64,000 bases of DNA from Butyrivibrio sp. YAB3001 (GCF_900112195.1 NZ_FOKR01000009.1:102047-166046), one strand, 5' to 3'. Counted from the stretch's first letter, positions 1-8,722 are shown. A program made the numbers and translations. Notes: generated by a model from the sequence alone, not told the origin.

Positions 1-609
1 AGTCAGGAAGAGTATGACAGATTATCAGAGATAGCACCTGTTGTTGCTTACCCTGAGATTGCATGGTCCACAACCTGGCAGGAAGAGACAGTAAATGATG
101 CCATTGCACTTGGCATGGAGAAAGAGGGCAGAGAACTGGTTGAAGATACAGAGAAGCTCATTGCTGATAAACTTTCTCAGTATCCCGAGCTCGAAGGCAA
201 GAGAGTTGCTTTCTTCTGGCTTTCAGAGGATGACCTTGGAACCTTCTACATTTACACAAGCAATGATCCAAGAGCTGCCTTCCTTTCAGACCTTGGATTT
301 GTAACACCTGACAGCGTAAAGAGCCTTATCACAAGTGATCAGGATTTCTCAATCACAGTAAGTGCTGAGAATGCAGATCTTTTGACTGATGTAGATATCA
401 TCATCACTTACGGAACAGAGTCACTTGTAGATGCAATGCAGGCCGACGGAAGATTTGCAAACATTCCGGCTGTGAAGAACGGAGCATTTGTGCTTCTCGA
501 TTCAAATGATGTTCTTGCAGCAGCCAGCACACCAACAGTTCTTTCCATTCCTTATGCAATTGATGACTATTTGAAAGCGCTTAATGATGCAGCAGAAAAA
601 ATTCAGTAA
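1..609 (+). CDS. Iron-siderophore ABC transporter substrate-binding protein, C-terminal part
   Basis: The gene runs in from the left edge; 202 codons are open from base 1 to the TAA at 607-609, so the signal peptide, lipobox and N-terminal lobe are outside the window. The visible part reads like the second lobe of a FecB/FepB (PeripBP_2) protein: a region ending VVAYPEIAWSTTWQ, a long connecting helix, then a Rossmann-like lobe with VDIIITYGTESLVDAMQ. Family knowledge: such lipoproteins capture ferric siderophores or cobalamin outside the membrane and hand them to a FecCD permease. Two FecCD permeases and an ATPase follow directly, and the next reading frame starts inside this gene's 3' end, so they form one operon. 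The exact ligand cannot be told. Confidence 0.85.
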   Translation, partial: SQEEYDRLSEIAPVVAYPEIAWSTTWQEETVNDAIALGMEKEGRELVEDTEKLIADKLSQYPELEGKRVAFFWLSEDDLGTFYIYTSNDPRAAFLSDLGFVTPDSVKSLITSDQDFSITVSAENADLLTDVDIIITYGTESLVDAMQADGRFANIPAVKNGAFVLLDSNDVLAAASTPTVLSIPYAIDDYLKALNDAAEKIQ

Positions 610-1600
610 TTACAAGTTAATAACAGGGCTGGTGGTGGAGATCGCCTTCGTGCTTTTGGGAGTTTTTCTCTAAATATCCTATGGCAGCAAGAGCATTCCT
701 TTTTCGGATGTGACGGGCTTTTTTACAGGGGCACTTACAGATGACTTCATTTCAGCAGTTATCTCAGCCAGAATACCCAGAACAGTTTTTGGGCTTCTGG
801 CCGGTGCTGCGCTTGGGGTATCGGGAGCACTGATGCAGGCTATCACCAGGAATCCTATTGCTGACCCAAGTATCCTGGGAGTCAACACCGGGGCTTCGCT
901 TCTTGTGGTGATCGGGATAGCATATCTTAATATTTCCTCCGGAATAAAGCTTATCGGACTTTCTTTTACAGGAGCGCTGCTTACAGCTCTTTTTGTATAC
1001 GGGATTGCATCAGTGGGCTATGGCGGTGCAAACTCGATAAAACTTGCCCTGGCGGGAGCTGCGGTATCAACAGCTCTTGGAGCGCTGGTAAACACCATTA
1101 TGCTTCCTGATTCACAGGTCATGAAGGAGTTCAGATTCTGGCAGGTGGGCAGCATAAGCGGAGCTACCTGGGATGATGTAAGGCTGCTTATTCCGTTTTT
1201 TGTTGTCGGTGCAGGGTGTGCACTTCTTTGCGCATCCCCTTTAAATGCACTGGCTCTTGGAGATGAGATGGCTGTATCCCTTGGGGTAAAGGTTGGACAG
1301 ATAAGGCTGTTTACTGCGTTTGCAGGAGTGCTTTTATGCGCGTCAGTTACTGCTCTTGCAGGACCTATCGGCTTTGTGGGACTTATGCTTCCACATGTTT
1401 GCAGGCAGCTTTTTGACAATGATCTGAGAATAATAATTCCAATGTCCATGATCGGAGGAGCAGGTCTTTTAACCTTTTCCGATGTACTTGGAAGAATACT
1501 GGGAAGACCCGGGGAGCTTGAGGTTGGAATTATTACTGCAATAGTCGGCGCTCCGGTATTTATCTGGATCGTTTGGAAGACAAAGGCAAAAGGTATATGA
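587..1600 (+). pseudogene. FecCD-family siderophore permease with an in-frame stop near its N-terminus
   Basis: The frame opens at ATG 587, overlapping the upstream gene by 23 bases, and reads MQQKKFSNYKLITG followed by a hydrophobic first helix. A TAA at 671-673 interrupts it, after which the same frame continues as ISYGSKSIPFSDV, the usual FecCD N-terminal continuation, through the whole permease to 1600. Family signatures include RIPRTVFGLLAGAALGVSGA and the GPIGFVGLMLPH loop that contacts the ATPase. The longest uninterrupted ORF begins only at a GTG at 710 and would lack the first helix. One substitution (TCA to TAA) would explain the stop. The gene may be a pseudogene, may restart internally, or the stop may be a sequencing error. 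The family is certain; the functional state is not. Confidence 0.8.
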
Positions 1601-2631
1601 CAAATTCAATAGATAATGATTTAAGAAAAATATATAAAAAGCATGACGTTCAGAACGCCTTTTGCATCGTGGCTCTTGTTGTCATCATCGGCATCCTTTC
1701 AGTGTTTATGATGACTCTTGGCAATACTGATTATTCGTTAAAAGAGGTGTTTGGATACCTGTTTAGTAATGAAACAAAAGGAGCTGCATATACCATAAAA
1801 ACCTTGAGGCTTCCAAGAATGCTGGTAGGCGGTTTTGCGGGATTTGCTTTTGGCATTTCAGGATTTACTTTTCAAAATCTGTTAAGAAATCCTCTTGCTT
1901 CTCCGGATATTATAGGAGTTACGGCAGAATCCTCTGCGGCAGCTGTTTTCTGCATTTTGATCCTTGGAATATCCGGTGCGGCTGCTTCCTTTTTTGCCGT
2001 GGCAGCAGGACTTATCATAACTACACTGATATTTCTTTTATCAGGAAAAGGACATGCATTCTCAAGCAGGATGATCCTCATAGGAATCGGAATGCAGGCG
2101 GTTTTGAATGCACTGATATCATGGATGCTGCTGGTGGGCTCAGAGTATGATGTAGGAACTGCGCTCAGATGGCTTCGCGGAAGTCTTAATCTTGTGCAGA
2201 TGAGTGATGTTCCGGTAATTGTGACAGTGACTGTTATTTGCAGCGGACTGCTTCTTATATGTAACAGATACCTTCGTATGATGCAGCTTGGTGACGAATA
2301 TGCAACGACACTCGGAGTACCGATGACAGCAGTAAGAGTATGCTGTATGGTCTGCGCGCTTGTGCTTAGTGCAACAGCGACAGCTGCCACAGGCCCGATC
2401 GCATCGGTTGCATTCTTATCAGGGCCGATTGCCCAGAAATGCACCAGGAACGGCAAAAATGCCATGGCTGTTGCAGGCCTTGTGGGAACGATACTTGTTT
2501 TTGCATCAGAACTTGTCAGCAAGAACGTTTTTGAGACGAAGTACCCTGTTGGTGTTATAACAGGACTTTTAGGGGCACCGTATCTTCTTTTGTTACTGCT
2601 AAACCTGAACAGAAAGGGAGAAAAGATCTAA
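1597..2631 (+). CDS. FecCD-family iron-siderophore ABC transporter permease
   Basis: Second membrane subunit of the importer, 344 aa from the ATG at 1597, which overlaps the stop of the previous permease (ATGA). An upstream in-frame TTG at 1573 is a less likely start. About ten hydrophobic helices are visible, with the family segments RLPRMLVGGFAGFAFGISG near the N-terminus, a QNLLRNPLASPDIIGV loop, and ATGPIASVAFLSGPIAQK, the loop facing the ATPase. FecCD permeases usually work as a heterodimer, so this intact subunit alone may not suffice if the first permease is dead. The next gene starts on its last base, indicating translational coupling. Confidence 0.92.
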   Translation: MTNSIDNDLRKIYKKHDVQNAFCIVALVVIIGILSVFMMTLGNTDYSLKEVFGYLFSNETKGAAYTIKTLRLPRMLVGGFAGFAFGISGFTFQNLLRNPLASPDIIGVTAESSAAAVFCILILGISGAAASFFAVAAGLIITTLIFLLSGKGHAFSSRMILIGIGMQAVLNALISWMLLVGSEYDVGTALRWLRGSLNLVQMSDVPVIVTVTVICSGLLLICNRYLRMMQLGDEYATTLGVPMTAVRVCCMVCALVLSATATAATGPIASVAFLSGPIAQKCTRNGKNAMAVAGLVGTILVFASELVSKNVFETKYPVGVITGLLGAPYLLLLLLNLNRKGEKI

Positions 2632-3434
2632 TGGATGGATTTGCACTTAGTCATGATTTCTGTGCCAAGAACATCAGCACGGGATATGAAGAAAAACTGA
2701 TACTTGAGGATATGAACATTACCATCCCTGCCGGAAAGTTCAGTGTTTTGATCGGACCAAACGGCTGCGGAAAATCAACTTTATTAAAGAGCTTTGCACG
2801 TCTCTTAAAACCAAAGTGCGGAAACGTTCTTCTTGACGGAAAATCAATTTACGAACTTCCAACCCAGCACCTGGCAAAGGAGATTGGGCTTCTTCCCCAG
2901 TCGCCGATTGTCCCTGCGGGCATAACAGTGGCAGACCTGGTTGCGCGAGGAAGATTTCCTTATCAGAATCTTTTCGGGCAGCTGTCAAAGGCTGACTATG
3001 AGGCTATTGCCTGCGCTATGGAAGCAATGGGAATAGCGGAGCTTGCAGATAAGAGTGTGGATTCACTATCCGGCGGCCAGAGGCAGAGAGTATGGATTGC
3101 GCTGGTCCTTGCGCAGGACACAGATATCCTTCTTCTCGATGAGCCAACCACCTACCTCGACATTGCATATCAGGTAGAGATCCTGGACTGCCTGGCAAAA
3201 CTTAACAAATTAAAGAAGACCACAATAGTGGCCATCCTCCACGACATCAACCTATCCATCAGATATGCTGACCACATCTTCGCTATGAAGAAAGGACAGC
3301 TCCTTGCAGAAGGAACTCCAAGAGACATCATCACAACCGATCTCATGAAAGAAGTCTACGGCATGGAGAGCTCCATCATCACCGATCCCGAAACCGGAGA
3401 CCCCTACGTTATACCAAGGAGCAAAGCCGGCTGA
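2631..3434 (+). CDS. Iron-siderophore ABC transporter ATP-binding protein
   Basis: ATPase of the FecBCDE importer, 267 aa. Its ATG at 2631 shares its first base with the TAA of the upstream permease. Walker A is GPNGCGKST near residue 43, the Q-loop is around LLPQSP, the signature is SLSGGQRQR, Walker B is ILLLDEPTTYLD and the H-loop is AILHDIN. Length and motif spacing match FepC/FecE. It powers uptake through the two upstream permeases and is the last gene of the operon; a hairpin followed by T-rich sequence begins about 35 bases after the stop. Confidence 0.95.
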   Translation: MDGFALSHDFCAKNISTGYEEKLILEDMNITIPAGKFSVLIGPNGCGKSTLLKSFARLLKPKCGNVLLDGKSIYELPTQHLAKEIGLLPQSPIVPAGITVADLVARGRFPYQNLFGQLSKADYEAIACAMEAMGIAELADKSVDSLSGGQRQRVWIALVLAQDTDILLLDEPTTYLDIAYQVEILDCLAKLNKLKKTTIVAILHDINLSIRYADHIFAMKKGQLLAEGTPRDIITTDLMKEVYGMESSIITDPETGDPYVIPRSKAG

Positions 3435-3470
3435 TGTTTTGAAAATTATGATGTGAAAATTACCGATTTT

Positions 3471-3500
3471 GCGGTTCGCCTTTTTGGCGGACCGCTATTT
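3471..3500 (+). terminator. Terminator of the siderophore operon
   Basis: A 10-bp stem (GCGGTTCGCC pairing with GGCGGACCGC, one G-T pair) encloses a TTTTT loop and is followed by TATTTTGTT. It sits just after the ATPase gene. Confidence 0.75.
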
Positions 3501-3811
3501 TGTTATGTTCAAAAAAGTAGTGCCGCCGAATGGCGCAGAAATGATTTTATGTTTATCCGCAGCAAATAGAGAAAGAAATCACAGGCATAAAACTATGTCT
3601 TTTGTAAAGGGTCTTCCGGTAAAACGGAGGGCTTTTTGCTTTTTTTTAAATTGTGATAAAAAACATGGGATTGTTTTGGTCAGACAGCTGAAAAAGCTTG
3701 ATGAGAGAGCAAAGATTCCGACATTTATAACAGCCATGACACGTGGCATTATTGGAACTTGCTAAAGAGATAACAGGAGAAGTATGATGTTACTTGGGAG
3801 GACATTAAAAG
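3501..3811. other. Gene-free stretch before the rhamnosidase
   Basis: I find no convincing gene. A 98-codon frame from 3469 starts inside the terminator and has no family features, so I treat it as chance. A second, weaker hairpin with a T-run lies near 3612-3650 (CTTCCG/CGGAGG). A promoter for the rhamnosidase was not recognised, but GGGAGG at about 3796 is its ribosome binding site. Confidence 0.5.
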
Positions 3812-5980
3812 ATGAACGCAAAATGGATATGGAAACAGGGCAAAAACGGTGAAAACACATGGATGGATTTTGTAAAGAGATTCACGCTTGAAGGCGCACC
3901 GGAAAGGGCTATAGCGCAGATAGCTGCCGATTCAAAGTATTGGCTCTATATAAACGGTGAAATGGTCGTAATCGAGGGCGGCATCAAGCGCGGGCCGTCA
4001 AGGAACTCTACATATTATGATGAGGTGGATATTACAAGGCATCTTAGTGATGGTGAAAATACGATTGCCGTGCTTGTGTGGCATTTCGGTCAGCAAGGCT
4101 TTTCTCACTATTCAAGCGGTATGGGCGGACTGCTGTTTGAAGCGGATATTGATGGCATGATCGTATCGTCGGACAGCTCGTGGAAAATCATGAAGGATCC
4201 CGCGTATGTTGTGGCGGACGAAAATGACTTCAAGGCGAATTTCAGGCTTCCGGAATCAAACATATATTATGACGCATCAAGGGCTTTGGGAGAATGGTAT
4301 ATGCCATCGTTTGATACAAGCGATTGGGATAATGCCGATGTTGTCGGTAACGCTGGCACGGATGCGTGGGGCGAGCTAAGAAAGCGTATCATTCCGCAGT
4401 TTAAGGACTACGGTATTGAGGACTACATAAACAGCGCCGATTATACAGGGTTTACTGCCACAAAGGACACTGTGCTTGAAATGCGTTTGCCGTATAACGC
4501 GCAGATAACTCCGTATCTGAAGGTCACAGCACCTGAGGGGAAACGAATAGATATCAAGGCTGATAATTATATCGATACCTTATACGATACGCAAAGCGTT
4601 ATGGCAGTTTATTATACAAAAAATGGAGAGCAGGAATACGAATCGCCAGGCTGGATAAACGGTGAAAAAATGTATTACAGCATTCCCGCAGGTGTTACGG
4701 TGCATGAGCTGAAATACCGCGAAACGGGCTATGACACGGAATTTGCAGGCAACTTTGAGTGTGATGATGAATTTTTAAACAAGCTATGGCAGAAATCGCT
4801 CCGCACGCTTTATATCACTATGCGCGACAACTTTATGGACTGCCCCGACAGAGAACGTGCGCAGTGGTGGGGAGATGTCAATGTAGAAATGCAGATGATG
4901 ATGTACTCCCTTGACGAAAAGGCTCTTTTGCTCTACAAGAAGGGTGTGGACGCAATGGCGGGCTGGGCGGAGGATAGTGGCTATATGCTTACGGTGGTTC
5001 CGTCAGGAAAGGATCAGTTTGAGCTGCCTCTGCAAAACCTCGCGGGAATATGGGGCTTTTGGTATTACTATGAATATACGGGTGATAAAACAGTACCCGA
5101 GCGTGCATACAATATGTCAAAAGATTATCTTTTAAGCTATGCTATGAAGAACGGTCTTGTAGAACATAAAACCGGCAGCTGGGACTGGCCGGACTGGGGC
5201 GACAATGCCGATATCGCTCCTATGGAAAATGCATGGTACTATATGGCGCTCACTGCCTGCCGCAGCATGGCGGAGCTGCTCGGATACAGCTCTGACCTTC
5301 CGCTGTATGATGAGCGCCTTGAAAGCATAAGGGCAAATTTTGACCTTATGTTTTGGAAAGACGGTCATTACTATGACAATACCGAAAACGGCGCACCCGA
5401 TGACCGGGCAAACGCGCTTGCCGTTCTGTCAGGACTGGCGGATAAGGATAAATACAGCGATATATTAAAAATAGTACTCACGACCGAGAATGCGAGCCCG
5501 TATATGGAAAAGTATGTGCTTGATGCGCTGTGCAAAATGGGACATATTAATGAGGCTGTAGACCGCATAAAAAAGCGTTATAAGGAAATGGTCGAATTTG
5601 ACTACTCCACGCTCTGGGAATACTGGAACAGGGAAGGAACATTAAATCATGCATGGTCGGGTGGTCCGCTTATTACGATGTCAAAGTATATAGCTGGCAT
5701 CCGTCCGCTTGAAACGGCGTACAGACGCTTTGAAATAAAGCCATATTTGGGCGGGCTGAAGCATATAAAATGTACCGTTCCGTCGGTTGCCGGAGCTATT
5801 GTGCTTGAAATAGACGCTGGCGCGGCAATAGAAATGAGTGTCAGAATACCCGAAAACACTACCGCTGAAGTATATCTGCCGCTAATAAACAACGAGCTGC
5901 CCAAAAAAACGGAGCTTGAATTTACCGTTTTGGACGGTTACGCGCGATTCATCCTCACCGGTGGGGAATACAGATTATGA
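3812..5980 (+). CDS. GH78 family alpha-L-rhamnosidase, cytoplasmic
   Basis: A 722-aa protein without a signal peptide, so it probably acts on imported oligosaccharides. It should release terminal alpha-L-rhamnose from pectic rhamnogalacturonan or plant glycosides. Visible landmarks are an N-terminal beta-sandwich with ADSKYWLYINGE and HFGQQGFSHYSSG, the (alpha/alpha)6 barrel motif DCPDRERAQWWGD from about residue 343 (acidic cluster in the catalytic site), WEYWNREGTLNHAWSG and the C-terminal beta domain beginning YRRFEIKP. The start is set by GGGAGG ten bases upstream. Codon use is visibly richer in GC-ending codons than its neighbours, and the gene stands alone between gene-poor stretches, which suggests separate acquisition. 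Linkage specificity cannot be read from the sequence. Confidence 0.88.
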   Translation: MNAKWIWKQGKNGENTWMDFVKRFTLEGAPERAIAQIAADSKYWLYINGEMVVIEGGIKRGPSRNSTYYDEVDITRHLSDGENTIAVLVWHFGQQGFSHYSSGMGGLLFEADIDGMIVSSDSSWKIMKDPAYVVADENDFKANFRLPESNIYYDASRALGEWYMPSFDTSDWDNADVVGNAGTDAWGELRKRIIPQFKDYGIEDYINSADYTGFTATKDTVLEMRLPYNAQITPYLKVTAPEGKRIDIKADNYIDTLYDTQSVMAVYYTKNGEQEYESPGWINGEKMYYSIPAGVTVHELKYRETGYDTEFAGNFECDDEFLNKLWQKSLRTLYITMRDNFMDCPDRERAQWWGDVNVEMQMMMYSLDEKALLLYKKGVDAMAGWAEDSGYMLTVVPSGKDQFELPLQNLAGIWGFWYYYEYTGDKTVPERAYNMSKDYLLSYAMKNGLVEHKTGSWDWPDWGDNADIAPMENAWYYMALTACRSMAELLGYSSDLPLYDERLESIRANFDLMFWKDGHYYDNTENGAPDDRANALAVLSGLADKDKYSDILKIVLTTENASPYMEKYVLDALCKMGHINEAVDRIKKRYKEMVEFDYSTLWEYWNREGTLNHAWSGGPLITMSKYIAGIRPLETAYRRFEIKPYLGGLKHIKCTVPSVAGAIVLEIDAGAAIEMSVRIPENTTAEVYLPLINNELPKKTELEFTVLDGYARFILTGGEYRL

Positions 5981-6028
5981 TTCACACTCAAATCCGTATC
6001 TATAGAATTTGGAGAGGAATACACTACA

Positions 6029-6091
6029 ATGTGCGTTTGTACAGTTACAGGTGGTGGTGGAACTGACCCAAAGATAGATAAATGGTTGTGA
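6029..6091 (+). CDS. Possible 20-aa peptide with Cys pair and Gly run
   Basis: A mini-ORF reading MCVCTVTGGGGTDPKIDKWL with GGAGAGG about 11 bases upstream. It lies between the rhamnosidase and the coiled-coil gene. It could be a chance frame, the stub of a lost gene or a leader peptide; nothing else supports it. Confidence 0.2.
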   Translation: MCVCTVTGGGGTDPKIDKWL

Positions 6092-6215
6092 ATCCAAATG
6101 GTAGTTTTGATGTCAGGGCTTGACTAAAAGTTATTTTTTGCCGATATACAAATAGAAAACCATAACTATGCATGATACATGATAGTGTCAGATTTATCAC
6201 AGGTGGAGGTGCTTT

Positions 6216-7259
6216 ATGAGGATACAACATAACACGGATGTTCAAATAAATCCTTTTCAAAATCAGGATAATGTCAGGACTGCCGCAGGTGCGGGAAAAA
6301 CCGCTCATAAGAGTGGTAATCTGTCCTCAGTATCCGGGGCTAATCTCAAGGGTGAAAGCCTTGTTCAGCAGAGGCGGGGCCTTGCAAGAAAGCAGGCACT
6401 TAAGGTTGTGTCAGATGCATTTGGCAGCGAGAAGAAGCTGGATGCCCAGATGCAGGGGATAAAGGACGAGATAAAGCGTCTTCAGGATGTGATAAACGAA
6501 AAGACTGCTGATACGATGGAGAATGATGCCAGGATAAAAGAACTTCAGGAACAATACGGAATTGATCCTGACGGTGAGGAGAGCAAGGAACTTTCAAAGC
6601 TTGCATTTAAAGCAAATCATTCCAAAGAAGGACTCTCGGATGAGAAAAAGAGTCAGATGTCCGAGTACCAGCAGCAGGCGCTGTACTATGTTGCAAAGAA
6701 TCAGCAGAATGCTCTCGATATTGATCAGGCTAAAGCGCAGCAGGCAGGTAATGTCCAGGGGTATGCTGACATGAAGAGGGAACGCGCTAAGTCTCAGGAT
6801 ATGATTAAGGCACAGGATGCAGCTGAAGAGATTATGGATGCTGCAAATGGCGAGTCGATAGCTCTTTTGACACAGGAAGCAGTTGAGCATGTAGATGAAG
6901 AGCAGAAAGAGCGCGAGGAAGAGGCCAAAGAGGCTGCCGAAAAGAAGAAAGAAGAGAAGAAGGAAGAAGCAAAGAAGCTGGAAAAAGAAGCTATGCAGCA
7001 GGAAATGATAGAGAATATCAAGGAACACGCTGCAGAGAGTAATAGGACCAGTGCTGATACCAAACGAGCCATTGCCAGAAGAGAACGTGCAGAAGCTGAC
7101 AGTATGGGAGTAGAGGAAGCCCAGAGAACTATTATTTCTGAAAGTGCATCTATGGAAGATACGCAGAATGCTGTTAATTCCGAAATAACAAATATCCTCA
7201 ATAAGCTTAGTCTTCTTTCAAATGATGTTAAAGGTAGTACCGTAGATAGCCAGATATAA
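6216..7259 (+). CDS. Coiled-coil protein of unknown function
   Basis: 347 aa, with no signal peptide or membrane segment. Residues from about 75 to 290 are highly charged and Glu/Lys/Gln-rich with heptad-like spacing; the segment near 228-265 is almost only E, K and A. The N-terminus is polar and unstructured in appearance. GGAGGT six bases upstream supports the ATG at 6216. A GCCGATAT box at 6140-6147 matches the -10 of a SigD/sigma-28 flagellar promoter, but no correctly spaced TAAA lies upstream (one is at 11 instead of 15 bases), so this is only a hint. A flagellin-like broken ORF follows. I do not recognise the family. Confidence 0.75.
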   Translation: MRIQHNTDVQINPFQNQDNVRTAAGAGKTAHKSGNLSSVSGANLKGESLVQQRRGLARKQALKVVSDAFGSEKKLDAQMQGIKDEIKRLQDVINEKTADTMENDARIKELQEQYGIDPDGEESKELSKLAFKANHSKEGLSDEKKSQMSEYQQQALYYVAKNQQNALDIDQAKAQQAGNVQGYADMKRERAKSQDMIKAQDAAEEIMDAANGESIALLTQEAVEHVDEEQKEREEEAKEAAEKKKEEKKEEAKKLEKEAMQQEMIENIKEHAAESNRTSADTKRAIARRERAEADSMGVEEAQRTIISESASMEDTQNAVNSEITNILNKLSLLSNDVKGSTVDSQI

Positions 7260-7373
7260 AAGTATTCATGACATAAATGATGCTATTGGTGACATTCCTG
7301 TTATCTGATAGAGGGATTGCGTCGATAAGAGAGCAGAGAAGTCTTTAGTTCATGTACACGGAGGTAGATGATT

Positions 7374-7823
7374 ATGACAGGAATCAATATTACTTCAGTG
7401 AACAGACAGGCAAAAGATATTAGCCGGGCTATGAAAGACTATAATCATAACCTGATCAGAACTCAGGAAAGGATGCTGGCAAATAAGAAAACCAAGACCA
7501 ATGATGATCCTGCATCATGAAAATATTTTGGCATTGAGGTTAATGTGCCAAGTGAAGTAAGAAAATCAACTAATGCGTATGCAAGCACAGAGATTGCAAC
7601 AAATCAGGATCTTATTGCAAGCATCCGTAACAACATCAAGAACACAGATCTTTCAGACAAAAATTCTGTCAACAACTTAATAGCCTCGTATGAAGATATG
7701 ATGAGACCTGCTTATAATGCACAATACCCAGATGTGCTTAAGGCGAACTTGGATGATGCACTTTCTAAGGATATAAGCGAATTTCTTAAACTTATCGAAT
7801 ATGCAGACAAGTTGGTTAGATAG
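7374..7823 (+). pseudogene. Flagellin/FlgL-like N-terminus interrupted by TGA
   Basis: The ATG at 7374 has CGGAGGT upstream and opens 48 codons, MTGINITSVNRQAK... to KTNDDPAS, resembling the start of flagellin or FlgL-type proteins (paired helix with the DDPA motif). A TGA at 7518-7520 stops it, and the same frame then stays open for another 101 codons to 7823, giving a 149-residue product if read through. The second half (from KYFGIEVNVPSEVRKS) is polar and helical and I do not recognise it. A decayed gene is the simplest reading; selenocysteine or readthrough is not supported by any visible stem-loop. The neighbouring region is also decayed. Confidence 0.55.
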
Positions 7824-8074
7824 CAGAGTTATATACTGCAACAGATTTTATACGGATATATTCAGAGAGAAGCAGGAAATCCTTTGCAACTAAAATTGCT
7901 AATACCATATTTGACAGAAGGAATTATGAGGAAACATTCTTTAGAGATCTTGTGGAGGCAAATAGTGAGGTTGTGATATCGAGTCCAAGGCTAACAAGGT
8001 ACAAAGTATCAAAAGCAATAGCTCTTTTGAAATCAAGGCAAGAATCCGGTGTAGTTGTAACTTTAATCAGCTAG
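7820..8074 (+). pseudogene. Remnant of a helicase-associated phospholipase-D-like domain
   Basis: An 85-codon open stretch without a start codon, ending in TAG at 8072. It reads ...FFRDLVEANSEVVISSP followed by KVSKAIALLKSRQESGVVV. This resembles the beginning of the PLD-like nuclease domain found in some Lachnospiraceae DEAD/AAA helicases (strand motif EIVISSP, helix, then GVxVTVxT). The rest of the gene is absent on both sides, so this is a gene fragment. The assignment rests on motif memory alone. Confidence 0.5.
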
Positions 8075-8225
8075 GAGTTGATAGAAAAAACATGTTTGCG
8101 TTTTAAAGGACAATTGGGCTGAGAATTGGAAAGAGATAGTTATATCGATGTGTTAAAAATCTATGAAGAATGCTGTTATTGCTTGTAAAACAGTATCCTT
8201 TATCGTATTATTTAGTTAGAAATAG

Positions 8226-8402
8226 TTGACTTTGTTGTGGTGATAATGTATCATATAGATTTATTGTATTAAAAGATATGCAGGCTCACTTGCTGAGGGA
8301 TTCACGTCGGCTGAACCGGGCACTCCCCTGCTTAAAAAATAATCGTGAACGATTGCCGATAGTAAAGCTTTTGGCTCTGGACAAGAGCTTTACTTTATTT
8401 TT
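8226..8402 (+). ncRNA. Candidate structured RNA with promoter and terminator
   Basis: TTGACT at 8226-8231 and TATCAT at 8249-8254, 17 bases apart, form a good sigma-A promoter, placing the start near 8261. A compact domain closed by GCAGG (8280-8284) and CCTGC (8327-8331) follows, then an ACGATT/AATCGT mini-stem, then a terminator at 8361-8402 (AGTAAAGCT pairing with AGCTTTACT, then T-rich). A small ORF with a ribosome binding site begins at 8413, so this may be a 5' leader with a switch domain. It matches no riboswitch class I can name. Confidence 0.45.
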
Positions 8403-8412
8403 GGAGATAATC

Positions 8413-8589
8413 ATGGACATTACAGATATCAGGAAATGCGCTCAGGCATTTGCCACTTATCCAGAATATTACTGGGCTTGCTGTTTTTTTTGTAACTTTT
8501 TTGAAGTGGTTCCTAAGTGGTTCTTGAACATTAACGATAGATTTCTTCAAGTCGTTTGTCCTTTACTGCGCTTTTTTCAGCTCTTCTGA
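8413..8589 (+). pseudogene. Truncated 5' end of an unknown gene at the island edge
   Basis: The ATG at 8413 has TTTGGAG upstream and opens MDITDIRKCAQAFATYPEYY, a plausible protein start. From about codon 22 the frame runs into T-rich island sequence and the 11-bp repeats and turns into low-quality Phe/Cys-rich translation. It may be the 5' stub of a gene cut by integration. The GNAT-like tail at 10980 could be its other end, but joining them across the shared GAATATTA leaves the frames different and most of the middle missing. Confidence 0.35.
8504..8525 (+). repeat. Tandem 11-bp box, copy 1
   Basis: Two adjacent boxes, AAGTGGTTCCT and AAGTGGTTCTT. The same 22 bases recur exactly at 10091-10112 and in variant form at 10857-10882. 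This copy lies five bases beyond the 3' end of the integrase remnant, where arm-type sites of tyrosine recombinases are often found. Confidence 0.85.
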
Positions 8590-8722
8590 CATATCCAAGC
8601 TTTGTATCAAGATTTTTGTGTCCGTGATGGTACTGAACACGTTCTATTGATATCCCTTCTTTAATCTGTTCTGTAACAGAATAGAAACGCATCTTGTGGC
8701 TGCTTAGGTATCTAATTCCACT
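8531..8722 (-). pseudogene. C-terminal remnant of a tyrosine recombinase/integrase
   Basis: Read on the minus strand, about 64 codons end at TAA (8531-8533). They include YLSSHKMRF (the HxxR box), then QYHHGHKNLDTKLGYVRR, which gives the second catalytic histidine region and the tyrosine nucleophile, and finish RLEEIYR. This is the last part of a lambda-type integrase catalytic domain. Upstream coding sequence is replaced near 8720 by a fragment of another gene reading the other way, so the enzyme is dead. Its presence marks 8.5-10.9 kb as a former mobile element. Confidence 0.72.

Noticed and set aside
3469..3765. 98-codon open frame after the siderophore operon
   Set aside because: It begins within a terminator hairpin, has no ribosome binding site and shows no family pattern.
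6140..6147. SigD/sigma-28 promoter for the coiled-coil gene
   Set aside because: The -10 box is perfect but the TAAA element is misplaced by four bases, so it is mentioned only as a hint.
7518..7520. Selenocysteine at the in-frame TGA
   Set aside because: No convincing SECIS-like stem-loop follows and the protein has no redox motif.
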